Below are positions 37,979 to 46,835 of a stretch of DNA of 47,285 nt, one piece after another. The notes beneath the pieces were generated by a model. The model did no database searches and was not told the DNA's origin. It worked only from the letters and a program-made list of their open reading frames with translations. The DNA is from Pseudoselenomonas ruminantium. Lineage in GTDB: Bacteria; Bacillota; Negativicutes; Selenomonadales; Selenomonadaceae. The stretch spans positions 1 to 47,285 of the forward strand of contig SVBZ01000042.1 of assembly GCA_015058575.1 (NCBI GenBank), given 5' to 3'. The translations under genes and the position numbers were made by a program. Numbering within the stretch: the stretch's first letter is position 1; each line of letters begins with the position of its first letter.

Positions 37979-40228
37979 TTATTGCTGCTCAAAGACCCAC
38001 AGGTATGCAGCGAAGTCCGTATCGATTTTCTCCACGGCCATGCCGCTGTACATCAGCTCATCCCCGTAGAAACTCTGTCCGACCAGGCTTGTACCCGTTT
38101 CGCCGCCAAAATCCATTGAGGTACGCTGTGCTGGCAGGTATTTCGTCACCTTATAGCAGGCATCCTTTTCCAATCCCGTCAGCTTCAGCGTGCGGATTGG
38201 CGATGCTGGTTCTGCCAAGGTCTTGAAGTACATGAGCACGACCTGTTTCCCATCTTGGCTGACAAACTGCCAAGCCGTCTCGTTGCCTTTGCCGGCAAAG
38301 GGCGTGAGCAGACGGTAGAACGAACCGAATTGCAGCGTCGGACGCAGCTTTTTATAGAGCGCAACATGCTCGCGCACCTGGGCTTTTTCTGCCTCCGTCA
38401 TGCGTGTGATATCGAGCTCATAGCCAAAATCCCCCGCCATAGCACAGATGGCCCGCATCTGCATGCTCGTCACACGGCCGACCTGATGATTTGGCACTAC
38501 CGAAACATGCGCCCCCATCGTCACTGGCGGGAAGACCATGCTCGTACCGCTCTGGATGGACAGACGGCAAACGGCATCGGTGTTATCACTGGTCCAGGTT
38601 TGCGGCATGTAGTAAAGCATCCCCGCATCGAAACGGCCGCCACCCCCCGAGCAGCTCTCAAACAACACCTCGGGGAAAGCCTGTGTCAGCCGTTCTAGCA
38701 CAGCATATAGCCCGAGCACGAAACGCGTCTTGGTTTCGCCCTGCTTTTCGGCCGGCAGTGCCAGCGAGAACGCCTCCGTCAGATGGCGGTTGAAATCCCA
38801 TTTGACATAATCGATGGGCGCTGACCGGAGAACATTTCCCACCGCCTCAACGATATAATCCTGTACCTCCGGCCGCGCAAGGTCGAGCACCAGCTGGTGA
38901 CGGCCGTAGCTTGACGGATAGTCAGGCACCTGCAATACCCACTCGGGATGCGCACGATAAAGATCCGAATCAGCCGAAATCATCTCCGGCTCGAACCACA
39001 GGCCGAATTTGAGGCCGCGGCTATGCGCCGACTTGGCTACGCCCTGCAGCCCCTGCTTCAGTTTCTGCATGTTAACGACCCAATCGCCAAGTGATGAATT
39101 GTCGTCATTGCGCTTGCCAAACCAGCCATCATCGAGCACCAAAAGCTCCAGACCCAAATCCGCAGCACAGTCGGCCAGCTTATCGATTTTTTCTTCATCA
39201 AAGCCGAAATACGTTGCCTCCCAATTGTTGACCAGGATTGGCCGCAGCGCATGCTGGTATTTGCCGCGCACGATGTGCTCCCGCACGATATGATGGAATG
39301 CCTGGCTCATGCCATTGAGGCCGTCTGCACTATAGACAAGCAATGCCTCCGGCGTCTGGAATTCTTCCTGCGGCTCCAACTGCCAGTCAAATCCGAATGC
39401 GTTGATACCGCCGACGACACGCGTCGACCCAAACTGCTCGACCTCTGTCTTAAATGAGAACTCACCGCTCCAAACCAGACTGAAGCCATAGGCATCGCCT
39501 GCCGTCTCCGTCGTCTCCGGCCGCACGAGAGCAAGAAATGGCGACTGCTGATGCGAGCTTGCGCCGCGGCGGCTTGCATGTTCCTGCTGCCCGCGCATAA
39601 GCGGCACGCGCTCGACACTGCGCTCAGCCGCATGGCCGCCCCAAAGATTGATCCGCTCAAAGCCATGATCGGCAAAATCCAGTGCAAAGCTTGCCGCCTG
39701 CAAAAGATTTACGGAATGTTCCCCCGTATTGACGAAACGGGCATTGCGCGCGATAACCGGTGCATCCGCAAAGATCGTATACTGCAATTCGATTGCCAGT
39801 GCGTCATTCGTATCGCGCAGACGGATAAACAGTGTCTCAGCCTCCCCGTCCGTGGCATAAGCTGCCGGAAGCCCCGTGAGTTTCGGCTTGCCGGCTTTGA
39901 TTTCATGGCTGTCATACCAGAGTTCCGTGACCGTCGTGCCATTGGCGAGACGCACGGCATAGGCGGGCAGGCGGTAGTCGCCATGCCCATAGTCGGGATA
40001 TTCACGCGGCAGGACATCCAGCGAAAACGTGCGCTCATTCTCATAGGCAGCCGGCTGCGGCGAAAAAGCACGGTCGATTGCCTGGAAGGGACGGCTGTCA
40101 CGGAACTGCCGAATCGCTTTGCCCCAATAACGGTGCAGCAGGTATTTGCCACGTACCAGCTGCAGTACATAGCTGACTTTATCATTGCGCAGATGGAATA
40201 TGCCGGTGGATTCATCGAAAGTAATCAT
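37979..40228 (-). CDS. Alpha-galactosidase, GH36
   Basis: Hydrolyses terminal alpha-1,6-galactose from melibiose, raffinose or stachyose. Product of 749 aa, the length of tetrameric GH36 enzymes (AgaA, RafA). An N-terminal beta-sandwich (about 1-330) precedes the catalytic barrel. The barrel has NNWEATYFGF and LELLVLDDGWFGKRNDD, the nucleophile Asp478 in YVKWDFNR, the acid/base Asp548 in WTSDNTDA, and ESCSGGGGRFD in the active-site rim. No signal peptide is seen, so it is cytoplasmic. TAGGAGG precedes the ATG. It is 45 bp downstream of lacZ in the same operon, with no transporter gene in the window. Confidence 0.95.
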   Translation of the reverse strand: MITFDESTGIFHLRNDKVSYVLQLVRGKYLLHRYWGKAIRQFRDSRPFQAIDRAFSPQPAAYENERTFSLDVLPREYPDYGHGDYRLPAYAVRLANGTTVTELWYDSHEIKAGKPKLTGLPAAYATDGEAETLFIRLRDTNDALAIELQYTIFADAPVIARNARFVNTGEHSVNLLQAASFALDFADHGFERINLWGGHAAERSVERVPLMRGQQEHASRRGASSHQQSPFLALVRPETTETAGDAYGFSLVWSGEFSFKTEVEQFGSTRVVGGINAFGFDWQLEPQEEFQTPEALLVYSADGLNGMSQAFHHIVREHIVRGKYQHALRPILVNNWEATYFGFDEEKIDKLADCAADLGLELLVLDDGWFGKRNDDNSSLGDWVVNMQKLKQGLQGVAKSAHSRGLKFGLWFEPEMISADSDLYRAHPEWVLQVPDYPSSYGRHQLVLDLARPEVQDYIVEAVGNVLRSAPIDYVKWDFNRHLTEAFSLALPAEKQGETKTRFVLGLYAVLERLTQAFPEVLFESCSGGGGRFDAGMLYYMPQTWTSDNTDAVCRLSIQSGTSMVFPPVTMGAHVSVVPNHQVGRVTSMQMRAICAMAGDFGYELDITRMTEAEKAQVREHVALYKKLRPTLQFGSFYRLLTPFAGKGNETAWQFVSQDGKQVVLMYFKTLAEPASPIRTLKLTGLEKDACYKVTKYLPAQRTSMDFGGETGTSLVGQSFYGDELMYSGMAVEKIDTDFAAYLWVFEQQ

Positions 40229-40273
40229 GGAATATGCCTCCTATTCGTACTTATTGCCACTATTTATCCTTTA

Positions 40274-43200
40274 TCAAATTCCTTTGAAATAGAATACAAA
40301 ATGCTTGCTGTCATTCTTGACCGTATACTCTTCCAAAACGGGAGCGCCCCAGGTATCATCGCCGCCGACACCGCACTGTCCCAATGACGCCCGCAGGAAC
40401 GTGTGGTGTACCGCTGGCAGATCATAGCCATGACGGGCATTCTCCAGTTCATGAGCGCTATAGGGCAGTGCCGAAGCTGCAAACGGCGTATCGCCGCTGA
40501 TGCGTACACCACGGCCGCGGTTATCCGTTACCTCAAACCAGCGGATTCCACCATGATTGCCGCATTCCTGCGGCAACAGATACGGTTCGACTTCAGACTT
40601 GGCCGTTGTCTCGTATATGCCAAGCTTAGCGCCCTGCTGACGGTCCGCATAATTGTCGAGCGGGCCATACCCGTAGAACCGGATGCGGTCATAATCAGCC
40701 GGAAGCGTAAAGATCATCGCAAAATCAGGGATTTCCGGCAGACCCTCTACCTTTTCGTAGTCAAGCTCGGTCTTCAACGAACCATCCTTGCAGACGGTAT
40801 ACGCAATACGGCAGCTTGCCGCTGGCTGCGTTGCCAGCTCATAGGTAAACCGCACCGAAATCTGCCGTGCCTTATATTCCTTGATGCCCAGCTGGCCAAA
40901 CCAGTTGAATTCCGTCCACTCGCCATCCGCCTGCCGCAATTCCTTTTTTACGCAGCGGCGGTAAAGGCTGGCAAGCTTCCACTGAGCCACGGCAAAATCA
41001 CGGCGGCTGCCATAATCGTTATCAACCGGCGCCCGCCAAAAACTTGGCCGTGGCATTTCCTCGATCAGCTCCACGCCATTATACTTATACGAAATCAAGG
41101 CCCCTTGCGCACTGGAGAACATAATTTCAAAGCCCGTGCCCTGCACGCCAAGATTGATATCGCCCTGCACGATATGCAGCGGCTTATCCGTATATGTGTG
41201 CAGGCCAGCCTGCGACTCATAGTGGCTAACGCGTTTGCCCGTGCCAAAATCCGTACATTCCACCGCATCAGCTGCCGCTGGCAGCTCCACTTCGTCCACA
41301 GTCCAGATGCCCTGCCCGAATGCGATCTCATGACCGCGCGGTGCCCAAAGCATATCTTCACGCAGCAACAGCGATGCCGTGACACATTCCTCGCCGGCAT
41401 CGGTAAGCGGCAGTTCCTCAAGACCTACCGTCGCACTCTGCCCTGGCGCCGCCGCTGGAGCCGGCATCGTCTTCTGCCAGAGCACACGGCCATCAAGCGC
41501 GAGCGTCAACTGCAAATCATATTCCGCAAGATCCGTAAACAAACTCTTATTGGCAATGACAACTTTTTCCGCATCGACCGTCAACGTGAAATCCTGATAG
41601 TTGAACTTGACATCCTGCAATTTCGTCGTTGGCCGGCGATCCGCAAACAGGATGCCATCGCCGCTGAAATTATAATCCGTCGAGCGGTCGCCAAAGTCGC
41701 CACCATAGCCCAGCGCATCATTGCCATAACGGTCCTTATGCCAAAGTGCCTGATCGACGAAATCCCAGATGAAGCCGCCCTGATATAGCGGCTCAGTCTC
41801 GGTAAGCTCCGTGTACTTATGCATACCACCATTGCTATTGCCCATCGAATGCGTATATTCGCAGCAAAGGAACGGCTTATCGCGATGCTCCTGCAAAAAA
41901 GCTTTGATATCCGCTGCCTTTGGATACATCTGACTTTCCATATCGCTGGTATCATTGTAGCGGCGATCCCAGAAAGTACTCTCGTAATGCACGAGACGGC
42001 TCGGATCGGTCTTGCGGAAATACTCACTCATCCTATAAATATCCTTGCCGCCGCACGATTCATTGCCGCACGACCAGATGATGATCGAAGCATGATTCTT
42101 GTCGCGCTCAAGCATCGACTTCGCACGGTCCAGGATGATATCCTGCCACGTTTCATGATCGTTGGGCAGTGTATTTTCATCGCGGGCCAGCACGCCATTT
42201 TTCTGCCAGGTCCCATGCGTCTCCAGATTCGTCTCGTCGATGACATAAAGTCCATAACGGTCACAAAGCTCATAGATATAGCTTGCATTGGGATAATGCG
42301 AGCAGCGCAGTGCATTGATGTTATTGCGTTTCATCGTGATGATATCCTGCTCGAACGCTGCCGGATCCATTGCCCGCCCATTATAGCAATCGAATTCATG
42401 ACGGTTGACGCCTTTGAAGACGATGCGCTGACCATTGATTTTCATCAGCGTGTCTTCAATCTTAAACTCGCGGAAGCCCGCCTGCAGCGGGATGACTTCC
42501 TGCAGCGCCCCTGCTTCATCATAAACGGATATCACCAGCGGATAAAGATGCGGGTGTTCTGCGCTCCAAAGTGCCACATTATCGATTTCCGTCTCAAAAT
42601 GATTGCTTTGACCAGTCAATTCCTGACGCTTGGTCAACACCTTTTTCCCAGTCGGCGCCAACACCTCAACCGTAATCGTTTTCTTTTCTGCCGTACGCCA
42701 TTTGAAGTCCAGGCTCAAACGGCCATCCTGATAATCATGCTGCGGCACAGCTTTGAGCCAAATATCCTCCGCATGAACCACAGGTTTCGTATAGAGCACG
42801 ACATCGCGGAACAAACCGCTGAAGCGCCAGAAATCCTGATCCTCAATCCAGCTGCCTGAACTGAAACGATAAACCTGCACGGCCAGCTTATTCTCGCCTG
42901 CCACCAAGTACGGCGTAAGGTCAAAATCGGCAGGCGTAAACGAATCCTCGCTATAGCCGACATAATGGCCGTTAAGCCAGACCGCCAATGCCGACTCCGC
43001 TCCCTTGAACGAAATAAACGCATTTTCCCAGCCCGCAGGCAGGACGAAGTACTTGACATAAGAGCCGACCGGATTCTCACGCTGCGGTATATCGCCCGGC
43101 GTCACGGCCTCATGCCCATCCCACGGATACGTCTGGTTCGTATACTGCGGCCGGCCATAGCCCTCGAGCTGGAGATGGGCCGGCACACGGATGGTATCCC

Positions 43201-43429
43201 AGCTGCGGCAGTCAAAATCCACAGACGCAAAGCCCTGCGGCCTAAGCGCAAGATTCTTCGCAAAATGAAAATGCCACAGCCCATTCAAGGTGCGGCAAAA
43301 GGACGATTCCCCTCGTGCCATCTCTGCCGCATCAGCATAAAACGCATGGTCACTATGAGCCGGCAACCGGTTCTCCTGATAAAACGTCGGATCGGCCAGT
43401 TTCTCTACCGTAAATTTCTGATCAGCCAT
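40274..43429 (-). CDS. lacZ: Beta-galactosidase, GH2 (LacZ type)
   Basis: Hydrolyses lactose and related beta-galactosides in the cytoplasm. Product of 1051 aa, the five-domain LacZ length. The sugar-binding domain has WHFHFAKN and HLQLEGYGRPQYTNQTYPWDG. The barrel has FKGVNRHEFDCYNGRAM, the acid/base Glu457 in IIWSCGNESCGG and the nucleophile Glu524 in FLCCEYTHSMGNSNGG. The C-terminal Bgal small-chain domain has FWRAPVDNDYGSR and FYGYGPLDNYADR. GAGGAGG precedes the ATG. It is the first gene of the two-gene galactoside operon, with LacI-type operators in the leader. Confidence 0.97.
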   Translation of the reverse strand: MADQKFTVEKLADPTFYQENRLPAHSDHAFYADAAEMARGESSFCRTLNGLWHFHFAKNLALRPQGFASVDFDCRSWDTIRVPAHLQLEGYGRPQYTNQTYPWDGHEAVTPGDIPQRENPVGSYVKYFVLPAGWENAFISFKGAESALAVWLNGHYVGYSEDSFTPADFDLTPYLVAGENKLAVQVYRFSSGSWIEDQDFWRFSGLFRDVVLYTKPVVHAEDIWLKAVPQHDYQDGRLSLDFKWRTAEKKTITVEVLAPTGKKVLTKRQELTGQSNHFETEIDNVALWSAEHPHLYPLVISVYDEAGALQEVIPLQAGFREFKIEDTLMKINGQRIVFKGVNRHEFDCYNGRAMDPAAFEQDIITMKRNNINALRCSHYPNASYIYELCDRYGLYVIDETNLETHGTWQKNGVLARDENTLPNDHETWQDIILDRAKSMLERDKNHASIIIWSCGNESCGGKDIYRMSEYFRKTDPSRLVHYESTFWDRRYNDTSDMESQMYPKAADIKAFLQEHRDKPFLCCEYTHSMGNSNGGMHKYTELTETEPLYQGGFIWDFVDQALWHKDRYGNDALGYGGDFGDRSTDYNFSGDGILFADRRPTTKLQDVKFNYQDFTLTVDAEKVVIANKSLFTDLAEYDLQLTLALDGRVLWQKTMPAPAAAPGQSATVGLEELPLTDAGEECVTASLLLREDMLWAPRGHEIAFGQGIWTVDEVELPAAADAVECTDFGTGKRVSHYESQAGLHTYTDKPLHIVQGDINLGVQGTGFEIMFSSAQGALISYKYNGVELIEEMPRPSFWRAPVDNDYGSRRDFAVAQWKLASLYRRCVKKELRQADGEWTEFNWFGQLGIKEYKARQISVRFTYELATQPAASCRIAYTVCKDGSLKTELDYEKVEGLPEIPDFAMIFTLPADYDRIRFYGYGPLDNYADRQQGAKLGIYETTAKSEVEPYLLPQECGNHGGIRWFEVTDNRGRGVRISGDTPFAASALPYSAHELENARHGYDLPAVHHTFLRASLGQCGVGGDDTWGAPVLEEYTVKNDSKHFVFYFKGI

Positions 43430-43450
43430 ATCAGCATCCTCCTCGCGCTG

Positions 43451-43522
43451 GAAAAACGATTTTCAGTAAACGTTTTCTTTACTTCCTGTCAATATTATAT
43501 CGAAATAAACAAGAAAAAACAA
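43451..43522 (-). promoter_or_regulatory. lacZ promoter and tandem LacI-type operators
   Basis: Minus strand TTGTTT (43522-43517), 17 bp, TATAAT (43499-43494). Downstream, two half-palindromic sites centred on CG lie at about 43452-43464 (AAAACGATTTTC) and 43466-43478 (GTAAACGTTTTC). They fit LacI/GalR-family or CcpA-like binding, within +10 to +35, where a repressor would block. The regulator gene is not in the window. Confidence 0.55.
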
Positions 43523-43542
43523 GGGCAAAACACCCTTGTTTT
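43516..43542 (-). terminator. Terminator of the nitroreductase gene
   Basis: A 10-bp stem AAAACAAGGG/CCCTTGTTTT with a 7-nt loop and T-run on the minus strand, 17 nt after the stop. It overlaps the lacZ -35. Confidence 0.85.
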
Positions 43543-43558
43543 TCGCTTTTCTTATGTT

Positions 43559-44305
43559 TCAGCCAATATAAGTGACTTCATTGCCCTTGATGGGAACCAT
43601 GCGGCGATTCGGCAGGCCGTCTTCGCTGTCGGCATAGCCGAGGGACAGCGAGCCGAATACGGCTTCCTCCTCATGCAGGCCCAGCTCATAGAGGTACTCC
43701 ATGATGACTGGATTATCCTTGAGCCAGCGCAGCTGGTTGATCCAGCACGAGCCCAGGTCCAGGGCGTTGGCTGCGAGCATCATATTCTCGATGGCGCAGG
43801 CCGTATCGGCATAGCGATTGCCATAATTGCGCTTGTTGGCGACGATGATCAGGCAGGGCGCATTGTATTTGAAGACATAGTTGCCCTTCTTGGCCAGGCG
43901 GATAGCACCGCCGATGTCCTCGCTGTTCTCATCAGTGATCTCCATCTTGGCAAATTCCTGCTGCACGAGCTGCACCAGCCGCTCCAAGACCTCTTTATCG
44001 CGCACGACGAGGAAATGATTCTGCTGCTTGTTCTTGCCGCTCGGGGCCTGGCGTCCTGCCTCGATGACCTGCCGGAGTTTCTCTTCCTCGATGGGCTCCG
44101 GCTTGAACTTGCGCGTGCTATGACGCGTAGCGATGCATGGCAGCGTGCCCCGCGTGAGATTCTCTTCGGCCCAATTCAAGAGTTCGAGTGCATCACTGAC
44201 TTTTTTGTGCGACTTTTGATGGCCTTCCATCAAAAGCACATCGTCAACGTCTTCGAGCTTGCTGATTACATGTTCAAACCATTCTGCATTCGGCTGATTC
44301 TCCAT
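43559..44305 (-). CDS. Nitroreductase family protein with N-terminal extension
   Basis: An FMN-dependent NAD(P)H oxidoreductase-like protein of 248 aa. The nitroreductase core starts at about residue 60 (TRHSTRKFKPEPIEEEKLRQVIEAGRQAPSGKNKQ, the FMN-phosphate region). It continues with DTACAIENMMLAANALDLGSCWI and the glycine region FGSLSLGYADSEDG. The first ~58 residues (ENQPNAEWFEHVISKLEDVDDVLLMEGHQKSHKKVSDALELLNWAEENL) are acidic and helical and not part of the usual fold. GGAGGG lies upstream of the ATG. It is a single gene between htpG and lacZ; the substrate is unknown. Confidence 0.9.
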   Translation of the reverse strand: MENQPNAEWFEHVISKLEDVDDVLLMEGHQKSHKKVSDALELLNWAEENLTRGTLPCIATRHSTRKFKPEPIEEEKLRQVIEAGRQAPSGKNKQQNHFLVVRDKEVLERLVQLVQQEFAKMEITDENSEDIGGAIRLAKKGNYVFKYNAPCLIIVANKRNYGNRYADTACAIENMMLAANALDLGSCWINQLRWLKDNPVIMEYLYELGLHEEEAVFGSLSLGYADSEDGLPNRRMVPIKGNEVTYIG

Positions 44306-44362
44306 TCTATGCCCTCCATTTCATTTCATTCTATATTATCTTATTCGCCAACAGGAAACAAA

Positions 44363-44388
44363 AACCTGCCCCGAAGCCGGAGCAGGTT
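44363..44388 (-). terminator. Terminator of htpG
   Basis: The stem AACCTGC/GCAGGTT with an inner CCGG/CCGG-type pairing, then TTTTTGTTT on the minus strand, 22 nt after the htpG stop. Confidence 0.85.
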
Positions 44389-44410
44389 CTTATTTTTCGT
44401 AAAATATTGC

Positions 44411-46375
44411 TTATTTGGCCATGAGCTTGGCGACCTTATTGGCAAAGTCGACCGGATTCTCCGGCAGGATGCCTTCGATGAGCAGGGCCTGCGTGTAGAG
44501 AAGGTCACAGTAATCCTTGAAGTCCTGACTGTCCTTGCCAGCACCATGCAGCGACTGCAGGCGGGCAAAGAGGTCATGATGCGGATTGATCTCAAGGATG
44601 CGCTTCGCCTTGAACAACGGATTGTTCATCTCAGCGAAGGTCTGCTCCATCGAAAGCGACGGGCCAGCCTCATCAGCGACAAGGCAGACAGCGCTCGATT
44701 TGAGACGGGCCGAAACCTTGACGTCAGCTACCTTATCCCCCAGTGCCTCTTTGATGTCCTTCATGAGGTCATCGTTCTTCTTCTGGATGTCCTCAGTCTC
44801 CTTCTTAACCTCCTGGCTCTCAGCATCATCGAGGTCAAGGTCACCACGGCTGATGGAATGGAACTGCTTGCCCTCATACTCACGCAGCGTCTCGATGCAG
44901 AACTCGTCGACCGGATCGAGGAGATACAGAACCTCGAGGCCTTTGTCGCGCAGCGTCTCCATCTGCGGCAGCTGCTCGATGGTCTCTTTGTCCTTGGCCG
45001 TCGCATAGTATATTTTCTTCTGGCTCTCCGGCATGCGCTCGATATATTCCTTGAGCGATACGAGCTTGCCTTCCTTCGAGCTCATGAAGAGCAGCAAGTC
45101 CTTGAGTTTGTCAATCGTATCGCTGCCGGCATACATGCTGTTATAAACACCGATTTTCAGCGATTTGCCAAACTCATTCCAGAACTTCTCATAATCCTCA
45201 CGCTTGTTCTTCATCTTGCGCGCCAGCGCCTTGAGGATGTTCTTCTCGAGTGCCTTGCCGATGGTCTTGAGCTCACGGCTCTGCTGCAGCAGCTCACGGC
45301 TGATATTGAGCGACAGATCTGGCGAGTCGACGAGGCCCTTCATAAAGCGCAGGTAATCCGGCAGCATATCCTTGCACTTATCCATGATGAATACATGGCG
45401 CGAATAGAGCTGAACGCCCGGCTCATAATCCGTATGATAAAGGTTGAACGGTGCCTTGGCCGGAATTGCCAAAAGAGCCGTATACTCAACAGAGCCCTCG
45501 GCATGCGTATGGAAAACCTCCATCGGTTTTTCCCACTCATGGAACTGATTCTTGAAGAACTCCTCATACTCCTCGTCTTTGATATCGCTCTTGTTCTTCG
45601 TCCAAAGCGGTTGCATGGAGTTCAGCGTGCGCAGCTCAACGCGTTTTACCTTGTCAGCGCCCTCGATTGGCTTGCCATCCTCATCCTTCGGCGTTTCTTC
45701 GAACGTGAAGTTCATCTTGACCGGATAGCGGACATAATCCGAATACTTCTTGACAAGGCTCTCGAGCTTATACGTATCCGTATAGTTCTCCTCCGACGCA
45801 TCGCCGAAGAAATCCTTGCCAAGCGAAATCGTGATGCTCGTACCGCGCTTCTCTTTCTCGCATTCTTCGATGCTATAGGAACCGTCACCCGTGGATTCCC
45901 AACGCGTTGCCTGTTTCTCGCCTGCCTTGCGCGTCACGATCGTGACCTTGTCAGCAACCATGAAAGCCGAATAGAAACCGACACCGAACTGGCCGATAAG
46001 CTCCTTATCCGTGTTGCCTTCGCCGCCCTCGCTGGCCTCTTTGGCCTTCTTGAGCTGCTCCATGAATGCCTTCGTACCCGATTTGGCAATCGTACCGATA
46101 TTCTCGATGACTTCCTCACGGCTCATACCGATACCATTATCGGAAATCGTCAACGTATGTGCCTCAGCATCCGGCTCAAGGAAAATCTCAAAACTGTCAT
46201 CACCCTCAAGGATGTCACGGTTCGTCAGACTCGCAAAATGAACCTTATCGATTGCATCCGATGCATTGGAAATAAGCTCACGCAGGAAAATCTCGTGATT
46301 CGTATAGATCGAATGAATCATGAGGTCAAGGAGCTGCTTGGTCTCCGCTTGGAATTCATGGGTTTCTTTTGCCAT
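44411..46375 (-). CDS. htpG: Molecular chaperone HtpG (Hsp90)
   Basis: An ATP-dependent cytoplasmic chaperone of 654 aa. The GHKL ATPase domain has HEIFLRELISNASDAIDKVHF, LTISDNGIGMSREEVIENIGTIAKSGTKAF and IGQFGVGFYSAFMVADKV. The middle domain has the catalytic-arginine segment DLSLNISRELLQQSRELKTIGK, and a dimerisation domain closes the C-terminus. The ATG at 46375 has AAGGAAGG upstream and starts the conserved MAKETHEFQAETKQLL; the frame to 46432 would run into the CIRCE operator. It is a single-gene unit under heat-shock control, unlike Bacillus htpG, which is not under CIRCE. Confidence 0.97.
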   Translation of the reverse strand: MAKETHEFQAETKQLLDLMIHSIYTNHEIFLRELISNASDAIDKVHFASLTNRDILEGDDSFEIFLEPDAEAHTLTISDNGIGMSREEVIENIGTIAKSGTKAFMEQLKKAKEASEGGEGNTDKELIGQFGVGFYSAFMVADKVTIVTRKAGEKQATRWESTGDGSYSIEECEKEKRGTSITISLGKDFFGDASEENYTDTYKLESLVKKYSDYVRYPVKMNFTFEETPKDEDGKPIEGADKVKRVELRTLNSMQPLWTKNKSDIKDEEYEEFFKNQFHEWEKPMEVFHTHAEGSVEYTALLAIPAKAPFNLYHTDYEPGVQLYSRHVFIMDKCKDMLPDYLRFMKGLVDSPDLSLNISRELLQQSRELKTIGKALEKNILKALARKMKNKREDYEKFWNEFGKSLKIGVYNSMYAGSDTIDKLKDLLLFMSSKEGKLVSLKEYIERMPESQKKIYYATAKDKETIEQLPQMETLRDKGLEVLYLLDPVDEFCIETLREYEGKQFHSISRGDLDLDDAESQEVKKETEDIQKKNDDLMKDIKEALGDKVADVKVSARLKSSAVCLVADEAGPSLSMEQTFAEMNNPLFKAKRILEINPHHDLFARLQSLHGAGKDSQDFKDYCDLLYTQALLIEGILPENPVDFANKVAKLMAK

Positions 46376-46418
46376 TTCTATCTGCCTTCCTTTATCTGAA
46401 AAGATTGAAATCGTTTTT

Positions 46419-46445
46419 TTAGCACTCTGCATCGCGGAGTGCTAA
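46419..46445 (-). promoter_or_regulatory. CIRCE operator (HrcA binding site)
   Basis: Perfect TTAGCACTC-N9-GAGTGCTAA, just downstream of the htpG promoter. It predicts HrcA repression that is relieved by heat or misfolded protein. Confidence 0.97.
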
Positions 46446-46457
46446 CGTACAAGCATT

Positions 46458-46486
46458 AGTATACGACATAAAAAACAAAAAGTCAA
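46458..46486 (-). promoter_or_regulatory. htpG promoter
   Basis: Minus strand TTGACT (46486-46481), 17-bp spacer, TATACT (46463-46458). The start site would be about 6 nt before CIRCE. Confidence 0.85.
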
Positions 46487-46511
46487 ATTTCCTATCCACA
46501 ATATAAAACAA

Positions 46512-46545
46512 GCGGCTTGACAAGTCAATTGACCGGTCAAGCCGC
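46512..46545 (-). terminator. Terminator of the small gene at 46573
   Basis: A 10-bp stem GCGGCTTGAC/GTCAAGCCGC, with a further self-pairing GTCAATTGAC in the loop, then TTGTTTTAT on the minus strand. Confidence 0.8.
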
Positions 46546-46572
46546 CCGTGATTTACTGCCTGAAGTGCAAAA

Positions 46573-46767
46573 TCAAAGGTTTTTATACATAAGCTTCAGC
46601 GACTGGTTCATGACATGAACCAGCGTATTATCAGCCACCAGCCCGCGAATCTGTGCCTCCGTCGCCGGATTCAGCCGCTGATAGTTGTCATAAGCCACAC
46701 GAAACTCCTCATACGAACCAGCAAACCCCTGCGCCTGCGCTGCCTGATATAGTTCCTCATAAGTCAT
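46573..46767 (-). CDS. Small hypothetical protein
   Basis: Product of 64 aa, not recognised. It is helical and soluble, with two similar pieces (YEELYQAAQAQGFAGSYEEF and the following FRVAYDNYQRL) and a C-terminal VHVMNQSLKLMYKNL. AGGAGG lies 8 nt before the ATG and a clean terminator follows, so the gene is believable despite its size. It is a stand-alone unit between the long repeat and htpG. Confidence 0.75.
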   Translation of the reverse strand: MTYEELYQAAQAQGFAGSYEEFRVAYDNYQRLNPATEAQIRGLVADNTLVHVMNQSLKLMYKNL

Positions 46768-46835
46768 CGACCGTTCCTCCTGTCCTCGCTACGATGCTAC
46801 CCATATTATAACACGACTCTGTAAAAGAGATGCAA

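Noticed and set aside
42965..46399. 1144-aa open frame on the plus strand
   Set aside because: It runs antisense through lacZ, the nitroreductase and htpG and even crosses their intergenic regions; no family resemblance.
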